From the NCBI RefSeq assembly GCF_000427965.1, contig NZ_ATZA01000030.1, positions 1-64,000 on the forward strand: a stretch of DNA of 64,000 nt, written 5' to 3'. Positions 10,193 to 18,859 of this stretch are shown here, piece after piece; position 1 is the first letter of the stretch; each line of letters starts with the position of its first letter. Origin of the DNA: Olivibacter sitiensis DSM 17696 (lineage in GTDB: Bacteria; Bacteroidota; Bacteroidia; Sphingobacteriales; Sphingobacteriaceae). Below the pieces are notes generated by a model. The model saw only the letters and a program-made list of their open reading frames with translations, did not search any database and was not told the DNA's origin. A program made the position numbers and the translations under genes.

Positions 10193-10729
10193 ATGAAAAC
10201 ATTTAATTTTTTTTCTGGAATAATGCTGTTCCTATTGTATACGACCAGCATGTCCTCCGCACAAGAGACAGTAAAAAAGGATGTTCCTTACGTACCTACC
10301 GACCAAGATGTGGTGGAAGCCATGTTGAGCATGGCTGACGTAAAAAAAGGAGACAAACTGTACGATTTAGGTTGTGGCGACGGACGTATCGTGGTAACTG
10401 CCGCCAAGAAATATGGCATTGAGGGAGTGGGCATAGACATTGATCCCGAGCGAATCAAGGAAGCAAAACAAAACGCCGTCAATGCCGGCGTCACTGATAA
10501 AGTAACATTCACGCAGCAAGATCTGTTCACTACCGATTTCAGTGATGCTACGGTACTGACACTTTATCTTTTACCTTCGGTCAATATGAAGTTACGTCCC
10601 AAAATACTGAACCTGAAACCAGGTACTCGGGTGGTTTCCCACGATTTCGACATGGGCGACTGGAAACCAGACAAGCAAACAAAAGTAGGAACAGCTACTC
10701 TATATCTATGGACCGTGCCAGAAAAGTAG
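10193..10729 (+). CDS. exported SAM-dependent methyltransferase-like protein
   Basis: A 178-residue protein with a clear signal peptide (cleavage after about Ala 23, ...SMSSAQE) followed by VPYVPT and a class I methyltransferase core. Motif I is DLGCGDG at 58-64, the acidic loop is GVGIDIDPE at 78-86, and DLF follows as motif II. Proteins with this layout are common and usually annotated only as methyltransferase domain proteins. SAM is not expected in the periplasm, so either it uses another ligand or the signal is not cleaved. Followed by a rho-independent terminator. Confidence 0.8.
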   Translation: MKTFNFFSGIMLFLLYTTSMSSAQETVKKDVPYVPTDQDVVEAMLSMADVKKGDKLYDLGCGDGRIVVTAAKKYGIEGVGIDIDPERIKEAKQNAVNAGVTDKVTFTQQDLFTTDFSDATVLTLYLLPSVNMKLRPKILNLKPGTRVVSHDFDMGDWKPDKQTKVGTATLYLWTVPEK

Positions 10730-10735
10730 TCGAAA

Positions 10736-10779
10736 ATCGCAAACAAAGCTATTTCGAAAGGGATTGCTTTGTTTGTGAT
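10736..10779 (+). terminator. hairpin after methyltransferase gene
   Basis: Stem ATCGCAAACAAAGC pairs with GCTTTGTTTGTGAT with one G-U pair. The tract after it is U-rich but interrupted (TTCTTATTC). Confidence 0.55.
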
Positions 10780-10885
10780 TTCTTATTCAACCTGCGATAT
10801 ATGCATAAAAAATATAAATCAAGTTGATCTTACCTGTAACAAAACGGCGTATATTGTATCTAAACCATACACATAAGGAAAATAT

Positions 10886-11809
10886 ATGCTGGAAATCAAC
10901 CATATTGTAAAGCAATATGCCAAGCATCGCGCGTTGGACGATGTATCCATGAAGGTGGAAAGTGGCAAGATATTCGGCCTATTGGGCCCAAACGGAGCGG
11001 GAAAAACTTCTCTCATCCGTATCATCAACCAAATTACCGCTCCAGATGAAGGAGAGATTATCTTTGACGGCGAACGCCTCAACCCCTCCCACATCGGACG
11101 TATCGGTTACCTGCCTGAGGAAAGGGGCCTCTATAAAAAAATGGAAATCGGCGAACAAATGCTCTATCTCGCCCAATTGAAGGGACTTTCCAAACACGAT
11201 GCCAAGGTGAGGATAAAACATTGGTTCGAGCGGCTAGAGATGCAAACCTGGTGGAACAAAAAAGTGGAAGACCTGAGCAAGGGGATGCAGCAAAAAGTGC
11301 AATTTGTGGCTACCGTACTCCATCAGCCCGATCTCATCATCCTGGACGAGCCGTTTTCTGGCTTCGACCCCGTCAATGCAGATATCATCAAAAGGGAGAT
11401 ACTCGATCTGAACAAGGGGGGCGCTACCATTATATTCTCTACGCACCGCATGGAGTCGGTGGAAGAGCTTTGCCACCATATCGCGTTGATCAACAAATCG
11501 AAGAAAATATTGGATGGCGACGTGAGGGACATCAAGAACCAGTTTCGCGACCACACCTATACCATCCAGTATCGCGGCAATGCCGAGACCTTGCACGATA
11601 CGCCTACCCTCTTCAAGGTATTGTCCAATGAACCGCACGACCATGAACTGGTAGCCCGCATCCAAGTGGGTGAAGGGCAGACTATCAACCAAGTGCTGAG
11701 CTATCTTCTCCCAAAAGTTGAAATCATTGGATTGCAGGAAGTCATCCCCAGCATCCATGACATTTTTGTAAAAACCGTCACATCACCTAATTCTGTTTAC
11801 CATGCATAA
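10886..11809 (+). CDS. ABC exporter ATPase, NatA type
   Basis: ATP-binding subunit of an ABC-2 type exporter, 307 residues. Walker A GPNGAGKT at 34-41, signature DLSKGMQQKVQF near 130-141, Walker B LIILDEP near 150-156 with GFDP after it, and switch His in FSTHRM. The C-terminal roughly 80 residues form a DUF4162-like extension usual for NatA. It overlaps the permease gene by 8 bases, so the two are translated together. Na+ efflux is known for some relatives only; the substrate here is unknown. Confidence 0.9.
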   Translation: MLEINHIVKQYAKHRALDDVSMKVESGKIFGLLGPNGAGKTSLIRIINQITAPDEGEIIFDGERLNPSHIGRIGYLPEERGLYKKMEIGEQMLYLAQLKGLSKHDAKVRIKHWFERLEMQTWWNKKVEDLSKGMQQKVQFVATVLHQPDLIILDEPFSGFDPVNADIIKREILDLNKGGATIIFSTHRMESVEELCHHIALINKSKKILDGDVRDIKNQFRDHTYTIQYRGNAETLHDTPTLFKVLSNEPHDHELVARIQVGEGQTINQVLSYLLPKVEIIGLQEVIPSIHDIFVKTVTSPNSVYHA

Positions 11810-13127
11810 AATAGCTTTAATCATACAAAGGGAATACCTGAGCCGAGTGAAGAAAAAGAGCTTCTTGCTCACCACCTTTTTAGTACCGCTTTTGTTTATC
11901 GGTATGTATGCCGTGGTCATCATTATGGCCATGAATAGCAAAGCGCCACAGACTACCGTAGACGTCATAGACCTGAGCGGGCAGCTGGCACCAAAGCTGG
12001 AAAACACATCCACCATTACCTTTCGCACCCTCGAAAACGGCAATATTGATATAGAGAAACGGGCCCTGCAAGATAAAGGAGCAGAGAACCAATGTTTATT
12101 GATTATTCCTAGCGATGTACTGAACACGCAAAAAGTGGAATTATACAACACAGGAAAGCAGAGTGTAGCCGTAGTTTCCACGATAGAAAGCAAACTGAAC
12201 AACGCCATACGCAATATCCTGATTACCGAGTCGGGCATCGACGTGGCCGTGCTGGACAAGATAAAAGCAGACGTGAGCATCAATAGCAAGGAAATGACCG
12301 CAGATGGCGAAAAAGATTCCAGTTCTTATGGCGCCATGGGCGTAAGCTTCTTCCTGGCCATCCTCATCTACATCACGCTATTTATTTATGGTAGTCAGGT
12401 GATGCGGGGTATCATCGAAGAGAAAACGAGCCGCATCGTAGAGGTCATTATCTCTTCCGTGAAGCCTTTTCAGCTCATGATGGGAAAGATCATCGGCATC
12501 GGATTGGTTGGCCTTACCCAATTTCTCTTATGGGTGGTCCTCAGCCTTGCCCTCTCTACCGTGGCCAGCAGCCTGATGAGCAAAAACGAAGCTGTGCAGA
12601 TGGAACTGAACAGCAAAATAGATCAAGATGGTGTTGGGGCTCAGGAAGAGGTAGGTTCTAACGACAAGCTATCGGTCATCATGAAGACGGTCAAGGGAAT
12701 AGATTTTGGCTATATCATCACTGTTTTCCTTATTTATTACCTAGGCGGTTACCTCATATACAGCGCCCTGTTTGCCATGGTAGGCTCTGCTGTGGACAAT
12801 GAGACGGATACGCAGCAATTCATGCTGCCCATTATCATGCCCCTACTGGTTACCTACATGCTGTCTTTTTCGGTCATGATGAACGATCCCCAGGGACCTG
12901 TATCCTTCTGGCTTAGCATGATTCCCTTTACATCTCCTGTGGCCATGCTGGTGCGTATTCCTTTCGGCGTACCATTCTGGCAGTTGGCTCTCTCCATCGT
13001 ACTCTTGATCCTCGGGTTCTTGGGAACTACCTACGTGGCAGCTCGCATCTATCGCGTAGGCATATTGATGTACGGTAAGAAACCTACTTATAAAGAGTTG
13101 ATGAAATGGTTTACCTATAAAGCTTAA
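11802..13127 (+). CDS. ABC exporter permease, NatB type
   Basis: Membrane subunit of the same exporter, 441 residues. An N-terminal helix (about 20-45) follows the family start KIALIIQREYLSRVKKKSFL. A periplasmic domain of about 130 residues comes next, then about five to six helices from residue 175 onward containing GIIEEKTSRIVEVIISSVKPFQLMMGK split across a loop. The arrangement matches ABC-2 family NatB/YhaP proteins. A strong terminator lies 40 bases downstream, closing a two-gene operon. Confidence 0.9.
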   Translation: MHKIALIIQREYLSRVKKKSFLLTTFLVPLLFIGMYAVVIIMAMNSKAPQTTVDVIDLSGQLAPKLENTSTITFRTLENGNIDIEKRALQDKGAENQCLLIIPSDVLNTQKVELYNTGKQSVAVVSTIESKLNNAIRNILITESGIDVAVLDKIKADVSINSKEMTADGEKDSSSYGAMGVSFFLAILIYITLFIYGSQVMRGIIEEKTSRIVEVIISSVKPFQLMMGKIIGIGLVGLTQFLLWVVLSLALSTVASSLMSKNEAVQMELNSKIDQDGVGAQEEVGSNDKLSVIMKTVKGIDFGYIITVFLIYYLGGYLIYSALFAMVGSAVDNETDTQQFMLPIIMPLLVTYMLSFSVMMNDPQGPVSFWLSMIPFTSPVAMLVRIPFGVPFWQLALSIVLLILGFLGTTYVAARIYRVGILMYGKKPTYKELMKWFTYKA

Positions 13128-13168
13128 CGATAAGGAAAACGAACCAATTTATCGCAAACAAATAGACT

Positions 13169-13216
13169 TCCGAAGTTTTTCTAAGCAAAATGCCAAGAGA
13201 AACTTCGGATTTTTTT
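13169..13216 (+). terminator. rho-independent terminator of natAB-like operon
   Basis: Stem TCCGAAGTTT / AAACTTCGGA (13169-13178 and 13200-13209) followed by seven T. Confidence 0.8.
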
Positions 13217-13327
13217 ATGACGCACGCCATTTGAATTAGCTATCAAGATTAGCAGTAACCGGGCATTTTTTCTTAATTTAGCCCTCAATTTAAATCACAG
13301 ACTAATATCCAATCAAAAAATCAATAC

Positions 13328-13942
13328 ATGCAGGAAAAAAGCATAGCAGAAAAACTGGAAATACTAAACAACAAAACAAACGGAAAATATAAGGCATTGC
13401 TCTACGACTGCGATGGTACCCTGGCAGACAATATGATGGCCCACAAGCTATCGTACAAGGAGGTAGTAGCAAGATACGGAGTGGACCTAGACGTCGCACT
13501 CATAGATGAACTGGCAGGCTGGCCTACCAAACTGGTGATACAGGAAATTGCCAAAAGGTATCACGTAGATTTGCCGGAATCTGTCGCAGAAGAGAAATCC
13601 GCTCTTTTCTTCGAGAAATACATTAACAATACCCAACCTATTCCCTTTGTAACGGAAAACCTGAAAGCCAATGTAGGAAAGAAGAAGATTGGCGTCGTTT
13701 CGGGTGGAAGCAGAAAAACCGTGACCAGATCGCTGGAGGTCATAGGCGTGAAACCCCTGATCGATGTATTAATCTGTGCCGGGGATACACCGAAAGGAAA
13801 ACCTTTTCCAGATCCTTTTCTCGAAGCTGCCAAAGAATTGGGAGTAAAGCCAGAAGAATGCTTGGTCTTTGAAGATGGAGATCCCGGCGTAGCAGCAGCA
13901 GAAGCTGCTGGCATGGATTGGGTGAGGGTGGATAAGTTATAA
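13328..13942 (+). CDS. HAD-superfamily phosphatase/phosphoglucomutase-like
   Basis: Cytoplasmic HAD hydrolase of 204 residues. Motif I is YDCDGTLAD (nucleophile Asp then general acid Asp), motif II VVSGGSRK, motif III Lys in PKGKPFPDPF, and motif IV FEDGDPGVAAA. The helical cap lies between motif I and II, as in subfamily IA enzymes such as beta-phosphoglucomutase and phosphoglycolate phosphatase. Motif IV has EDGDPG where the family usually has EDSxxG. Substrate unknown. Single gene, ending convergent to the TldE gene. Confidence 0.82.
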   Translation: MQEKSIAEKLEILNNKTNGKYKALLYDCDGTLADNMMAHKLSYKEVVARYGVDLDVALIDELAGWPTKLVIQEIAKRYHVDLPESVAEEKSALFFEKYINNTQPIPFVTENLKANVGKKKIGVVSGGSRKTVTRSLEVIGVKPLIDVLICAGDTPKGKPFPDPFLEAAKELGVKPEECLVFEDGDPGVAAAEAAGMDWVRVDKL

Positions 13943-13962
13943 AGTTATGAGTTATGAGTTTT

Positions 13963-14001
13963 AAAAAAGGAAAGGGGCGGTGTTTTTCAACCGTCCCTTC
14001 C
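13963..14001 (-). terminator. terminator of tldD/tldE operon
   Basis: Read on the minus strand, an imperfect GC-rich stem (ACCGTCCCTTCC opposed to GGAAAGGGGCGGT on the plus strand, 13969-14001) is followed by six T. It lies 28 bases past the TldE stop. Confidence 0.6.
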
Positions 14002-14028
14002 TATTCATGTGTGTTTGGTATTCAATGA

Positions 14029-15372
14029 TTAAATAGCATCCGATAAGGATGTGAACGTAAAGTCCCTGATCTTCATGGGTGGTATCATAATGGAGCCAGA
14101 GCGTTCCGACTTGCCCAAATCCTCCACGTTGTTGAGCATGATGATGGGGCTTTCGTTGAATCGGAAGTTCTTGATTGGGAATTTGATTTCTCCATTCTCT
14201 ATATAAAATGTACCGTCTCGCGTAAGTCCTGTCAAAAGTAGACTTTGTGGATCTACGGAGCGGATATACCAAAAGCGCGTGACCAAAATACCGCGTTCAG
14301 TGCTCTTGATCATATCTTCCAAGGAAGAATTGCCACCTTGTATCACCATTCCCCCGCCACCTCCGAAGCCACGGCCTCCACCGCCCGATGATAATGGTTG
14401 GACTCCCTTTTGTGCCGCCCAATACCTGGAATAAGCCAAGTTTTTCACGATACCTTTTTCAACCCAAGTAGTTTTCTTCAAGGGCAGTCCGTCGCCGTCC
14501 CAAGTAGCAGAAGGCAGGTCGGGATTGGTTGGATCGGAATAGATGGTAATCCGCTCGTCAAAGAGCTGCTCACCAAGACGTGTACCGCCACCTTTCTTGC
14601 TCATAAAGCTCCTACCCTCGTCTGCACTACGGGCGTCAAAGCCACGCAAAATCCAGCTCACAAGGTCGCTCGCAGCCAATGGTTCCAAGATCACCGTATA
14701 TTTACCCGGTTCGATAGCTCTCGCTCCCGCAGAATTCTTGGCCTTGAAGGCCGCCACACTGCTCAAAGCTCCTGTATCCAGTTTGTTGACATCATTGAAG
14801 CTATTGCTGACATAGCCCGAGCCCGTTCCTTCCTGATTCCTTATGGTTATAGAAAAAGACACGTTCGTACTTTTGTTATAAGCATATAGGCCTTTGGAAT
14901 TCATCATCGCCCGGAAGCCTGTATTGTTGTTCAAAAAGCCCGCAGACTCCAATCCCTGTTGCTTGGAAATGGCAATGCTCTTACCTACCATATCGGCCCT
15001 TTTCATGGGGTCTATGCTTGCGGTTGCCTCTACGAAAGTAGGCGATTCGTCATAAGTCTGAGGCTCCAATACGGGCATATATTCCGGATTTTCGGGGGCC
15101 AGTTTGGCCAACTCTTCCGCCCGCTGTACCACTTTTTTCAACGACTCGTCATCGAACTCGTTAACGGTAGCTGTCCCCACCTTTTTGCCATAAACGGCAC
15201 TGACCCCAAGGCTCATCGTACTAGCGGCACCCGCCGTGGAAACGGCGTTGCCGGCATAGCGGATATTCCCCTCTTCTGATCCGCCAAGCGTGGCGATGCA
15301 CTCGTCGGCCGTAGAGAAACCGATCACCTTCTTCAATATGGATTGTGCTTCTTCTTTCGTTAAAATAGCCAT
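14029..15372 (-). CDS. TldE/PmbA-like protease subunit
   Basis: A 447-residue member of the TldD/PmbA (U62) family without the HExxxH metal site, hence the E-type partner. Family blocks seen: RYAGNAVSTAG near the N-terminus, GKYTVILEP, WDGDGLPLKKTTWVEKG and GNSSLEDMIKSTERGILVT. TldD and TldE form a heterodimeric metalloprotease that trims unfolded peptides; in E. coli it processes microcin B17. A Gly-rich loop (SSGGGGRGFGGGGG, near residue 330) is unusual. No signal peptide is visible, although both upstream TldD paralogues have one. Last gene of a three-gene operon. Confidence 0.88.
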   Translation of the reverse strand: MAILTKEEAQSILKKVIGFSTADECIATLGGSEEGNIRYAGNAVSTAGAASTMSLGVSAVYGKKVGTATVNEFDDESLKKVVQRAEELAKLAPENPEYMPVLEPQTYDESPTFVEATASIDPMKRADMVGKSIAISKQQGLESAGFLNNNTGFRAMMNSKGLYAYNKSTNVSFSITIRNQEGTGSGYVSNSFNDVNKLDTGALSSVAAFKAKNSAGARAIEPGKYTVILEPLAASDLVSWILRGFDARSADEGRSFMSKKGGGTRLGEQLFDERITIYSDPTNPDLPSATWDGDGLPLKKTTWVEKGIVKNLAYSRYWAAQKGVQPLSSGGGGRGFGGGGGMVIQGGNSSLEDMIKSTERGILVTRFWYIRSVDPQSLLLTGLTRDGTFYIENGEIKFPIKNFRFNESPIIMLNNVEDLGKSERSGSIMIPPMKIRDFTFTSLSDAI

Positions 15373-15385
15373 TAGATTCCCTATA

Positions 15386-17023
15386 TTAAATATTTCTTGC
15401 TGTATTGATTACATTAACTCCCTTGAAATGCGTAGTAGAACTACCGTGCGATACGGCGCTGCTTTGCGAAGGCTGTCCCTTGCCATCACTGAACGATCCG
15501 CCCAAACGATAGTCGGATTCATCGCAAACCCCAGCGCAAGAATTCCAAAACTCCTGCGTATTGGATTGGTAGGCCACATCGTTGAGCATACCCACGATCT
15601 TGCCGTCTTTTATCTCGTAAAACAGCTGTCCACCGAATTGGAAGTTATAGCGCTGTTGATCAATGGAAAAACTGCCGTCGCCAATGATATAAATTCCCTT
15701 TTCTACATTCTTGATCATATCGTCCACAGACAGTTTGTTCTTTCCCGGTTGCAGGGAAACATTGGGCATACGCTGAAATTGCACGTCATCCCATCCTTGG
15801 CTATAACAGCAGCCATGCGATTGGTTCTCGCCCAGGATATGAACCTGATCCCTAATGGCCTGAAAATTGACCAAGATACCGTTTTTGATCAAATCCCACT
15901 TTTTGCACTTCACCCCCTCATCGTCATAGCCTACGGCACCCAATGAACCTACCTGCGTCTTATCGGCAACGACATTGACATTTTCATTGCCGAAATTGAA
16001 ATTGCCGGAACGCAACTTATCCAGCGTCAAAAAGCTGGTTCCCGCATAATTGGCTTCATAACCCAAAACCCTATCGAGTTCCGTAGAGTGGCCAACCGAT
16101 TCGTGTATGGTGAGCCATAAATGAGAAGGGTCTAGCACCACGTCATATTTGCCTGGTTCTACCGACTTGGCCTTGATTTTATCGGTCGCATTCTGCGCCG
16201 CCGCTTTCACGTCTTCCAAGATATCATAACGCCCTTTGTAGCGCGTCACCACCCCGCTCACCTTATCTTCGGGACCTGCCTTCAGGTATTCGTATCCCAT
16301 ACCCATTGGCGAACTGAGCGCATTTCTGGTCTGGAATTTGCCCGATTGCCTGTCTATCTTGGTCACGTTGAAGTTGGGATAAATACGATGCACGTCCTGA
16401 TCAATATAGGAACCATCTGTAGAGGCAAAGTATTTCTGCTCATTGATGGCCGCAATCATGGAATTGACAAAGTTGGCTCCATTCTGCATGGCAGTATCGT
16501 TTACCTCCATCAGCAAATCCACTTTTTCCTGTATGGGCACCTCAAAGGCATTGATCTCGATGGGTGTTTGCCAGCTCACCTCTCCATAGCCCTGCTGTGG
16601 TGCCAACTGAACAGGCTTGCCCTGTATCTTGGCATTGGCCTTGGCTACGGCTACGGCAAGCGCGGCGGTGTTAGCAATATCATCCTTGGTCACCTTGTGC
16701 GAGGCAGCAAAGCCCCAACAGCCATCCACCAATACCCTGATGCCCACTCCGTAAGATTCCGTATTAGCGATACCTTGTACCCGCTTTTCCCTAGTAGATA
16801 CAAATTGGTTGAGGTAACGACCAATGCGTATATCGGCATAACTGGCACCTTTGGATTTAGCTGCATTGAGGGCTGCATCTGCCAGTTCCTTTTTCAACCG
16901 TACATCCATGCGTTCCATAAGTGCCTCCTGCGGATCTATGGTTCTGGCAAACAGGCTTGTCTTGGGCAACAGGAATGCACCCATTCCCATCGCCGAGTAG
17001 TATAAAAAGTCCTTCCTTTTCAT
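15386..17023 (-). CDS. TldD-like metalloprotease, signal-bearing, copy 1
   Basis: A 545-residue TldD-family protein with the metal-binding motif HESVGH (His 307, Glu 308, His 312) inside IHESVGHSTELDRVLGYEA. The first 26 residues form a signal-like sequence (KRKDFLYYSAMGMGAFLLP) that resembles a Tat signal with RK in place of RR. The protein is therefore expected outside the cytoplasm, unlike E. coli TldD. The gene starts 60 bases after the paralogue at 17084-18724 and ends 13 bases before TldE. Close similarity to that paralogue over the full length indicates tandem duplication. Confidence 0.88.
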   Translation of the reverse strand: MKRKDFLYYSAMGMGAFLLPKTSLFARTIDPQEALMERMDVRLKKELADAALNAAKSKGASYADIRIGRYLNQFVSTREKRVQGIANTESYGVGIRVLVDGCWGFAASHKVTKDDIANTAALAVAVAKANAKIQGKPVQLAPQQGYGEVSWQTPIEINAFEVPIQEKVDLLMEVNDTAMQNGANFVNSMIAAINEQKYFASTDGSYIDQDVHRIYPNFNVTKIDRQSGKFQTRNALSSPMGMGYEYLKAGPEDKVSGVVTRYKGRYDILEDVKAAAQNATDKIKAKSVEPGKYDVVLDPSHLWLTIHESVGHSTELDRVLGYEANYAGTSFLTLDKLRSGNFNFGNENVNVVADKTQVGSLGAVGYDDEGVKCKKWDLIKNGILVNFQAIRDQVHILGENQSHGCCYSQGWDDVQFQRMPNVSLQPGKNKLSVDDMIKNVEKGIYIIGDGSFSIDQQRYNFQFGGQLFYEIKDGKIVGMLNDVAYQSNTQEFWNSCAGVCDESDYRLGGSFSDGKGQPSQSSAVSHGSSTTHFKGVNVINTARNI

Positions 17024-17083
17024 CTCATGTATTTCCTCCTTATGGTTTTAGTATTCATATATAATTAGCCATTTGTTTTTTTC

Positions 17084-18724
17084 CTATCCTATATTTCTTG
17101 CCGTATTGATAACATTCACGCCATTGAAGCGAGCGGTAGCCGACCCGTGCGAAACAGCACTTACCTGAGAAGGCTGTCCCTTACCATCAAAGAATGTCCC
17201 GAACAAACGGTAGTCCTCTTTATCGGCTACATCGGCCATGCTATTCCAAAATTCTTGCGTGTTGGACTGGTAAGCAACATCCTTGAGCATACCGACAATT
17301 TTCCCTTGACTGATTTCATAGTATAGCTGACCACCAAATTGAAAGTTATAGCGTTGCTGATCAATAGAATAAGACCCTCTACCTAAAATATAGATTCCTT
17401 TCTCTACATCTTTAATCAATGCTGCTACCGGCCTCTTTTGACTATTAGCTTGAAGGGAAACATTGGGCATTCGCTGAAACTGAATGTTGTCCCAACTGTC
17501 GGCATAACAACAGCCTTGAGAGGCCTTCAGCCCGAGGATGTGCGCTTGATCCCTTATCGTCTGATAATTGACCAATATCCCTTTACTAATAATATCCCAT
17601 TGCTGGCTAGGTACACCTTCATCGTCAAAGCCGATGGCTCCCAGTGATCCTTTCTGTTTCCTATCGGCCACGATGTTAACCAAATCACTACCAAAATTGA
17701 AATTTCCCGACTTCCACTTATCCAGAGTGAGGAAGCTGGTTCCTGCGTAATTGGCCTCATAGCCCAGCACCCTATCCAATTCAGTAGAATGCCCCGTGGA
17801 TTCATGTATGGTGAGACCTAGATTGGAGGGATCCAGTACCAGATCGTACTTTCCTGGTGTGATTGACTTTGCGCTGATTTTCTCTTGAACATGCTTTGCA
17901 GCCTCTTTTGCATCCAGCACCATGTCATAACGATTCTTAAAGAGCTTTAGGTTTACTCCGTCAATGGTATAGGGCTGGCCAGCGCTAAGATATTCGTATC
18001 CCATACCCATGGGCGCACTCAAGCTATCACGGGTTTCAAATTTTCCGGATGAGCGATCAATACCTGTAACGGTAAAGTTGGGCCATATACGATGTATATC
18101 CTGATCGATATAGGAGCCATCCGTAGAGGCAAAATATTTTTGTTCGTTGATCATGAACAAATTGGAGTTTACAAAGCTCGCACCATTGTCCAATGCAGCC
18201 GCATTGGCAGAAAGCAGCAAGTCTACCTTTTCCCCAACGCTGATCGCAAAGGGATTTTTCTCAATCGGGGTATTCCACGACTGCTCTCCCAATCCCTTCT
18301 GAGGAGCCAGTTGCACGGGTTCTTTCAGGAAACGGGCATTACCCTTGGCTATTGCTATTGCTAGCGCAGTTGTTGAGGCGATACTTTCTTTGCTCATTAC
18401 ATCTGTAGCGGCAAAACCCCAGCATCCATCTGCGATGACACGAATGCCTATTCCATACGATTCCGTGCTGGCCATACTCTGCACTCGCTTCTCCCTAGTA
18501 GCTATAGACTGGTTGAGGTAGCGACCAATACGCACATCGGCATAACTGCCACCTTGTCTCTTGGCTTCGTTCAACGCCACATCGGCCAATTCTTTCTTTT
18601 TGGAAGCATCAATCTTCCTAAGAGCTTCCTCTGGTTCTATTACCTTGGCAAAGGTTGAGATATTTCCCAAGAAACAGGCACCTAATCCCAATCCTGAAGC
18701 GCGAATAAAATCTTTTCTGTCCAA
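17084..18724 (-). CDS. TldD-like metalloprotease, signal-bearing, copy 2
   Basis: A 546-residue paralogue of the next gene, collinear over the whole length, with metal motif HESTGH (His 307, Glu 308, His 312) and the same C-terminus GVNVINTARNIG. N-terminal DRKDFIRASGLGLGACFLG again looks like an export signal with RK instead of twin arginine. First gene of the operon TldD-TldD-TldE. Two catalytic subunits and one TldE suggest either alternative heterodimers or specialisation of one copy; which it is cannot be told from sequence. Confidence 0.88.
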   Translation of the reverse strand: MDRKDFIRASGLGLGACFLGNISTFAKVIEPEEALRKIDASKKKELADVALNEAKRQGGSYADVRIGRYLNQSIATREKRVQSMASTESYGIGIRVIADGCWGFAATDVMSKESIASTTALAIAIAKGNARFLKEPVQLAPQKGLGEQSWNTPIEKNPFAISVGEKVDLLLSANAAALDNGASFVNSNLFMINEQKYFASTDGSYIDQDIHRIWPNFTVTGIDRSSGKFETRDSLSAPMGMGYEYLSAGQPYTIDGVNLKLFKNRYDMVLDAKEAAKHVQEKISAKSITPGKYDLVLDPSNLGLTIHESTGHSTELDRVLGYEANYAGTSFLTLDKWKSGNFNFGSDLVNIVADRKQKGSLGAIGFDDEGVPSQQWDIISKGILVNYQTIRDQAHILGLKASQGCCYADSWDNIQFQRMPNVSLQANSQKRPVAALIKDVEKGIYILGRGSYSIDQQRYNFQFGGQLYYEISQGKIVGMLKDVAYQSNTQEFWNSMADVADKEDYRLFGTFFDGKGQPSQVSAVSHGSATARFNGVNVINTARNIG

Positions 18725-18859
18725 TGTACTGTATAAATTTAGATTTTTTAAATTGTTGACTAAACGGGATACCCCTATTCAGAATAATGCCAACAAGTTA
18801 GCATATTTTACAAAAATGTACACCACTTCTTGTATAACATTTTGGATATATTCAAACAT

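Noticed and set aside
15386-17023. Long plus-strand frames opposite the TldD/TldE genes
   Set aside because: They mirror the codon pattern of the conserved minus-strand genes and have no family features of their own.
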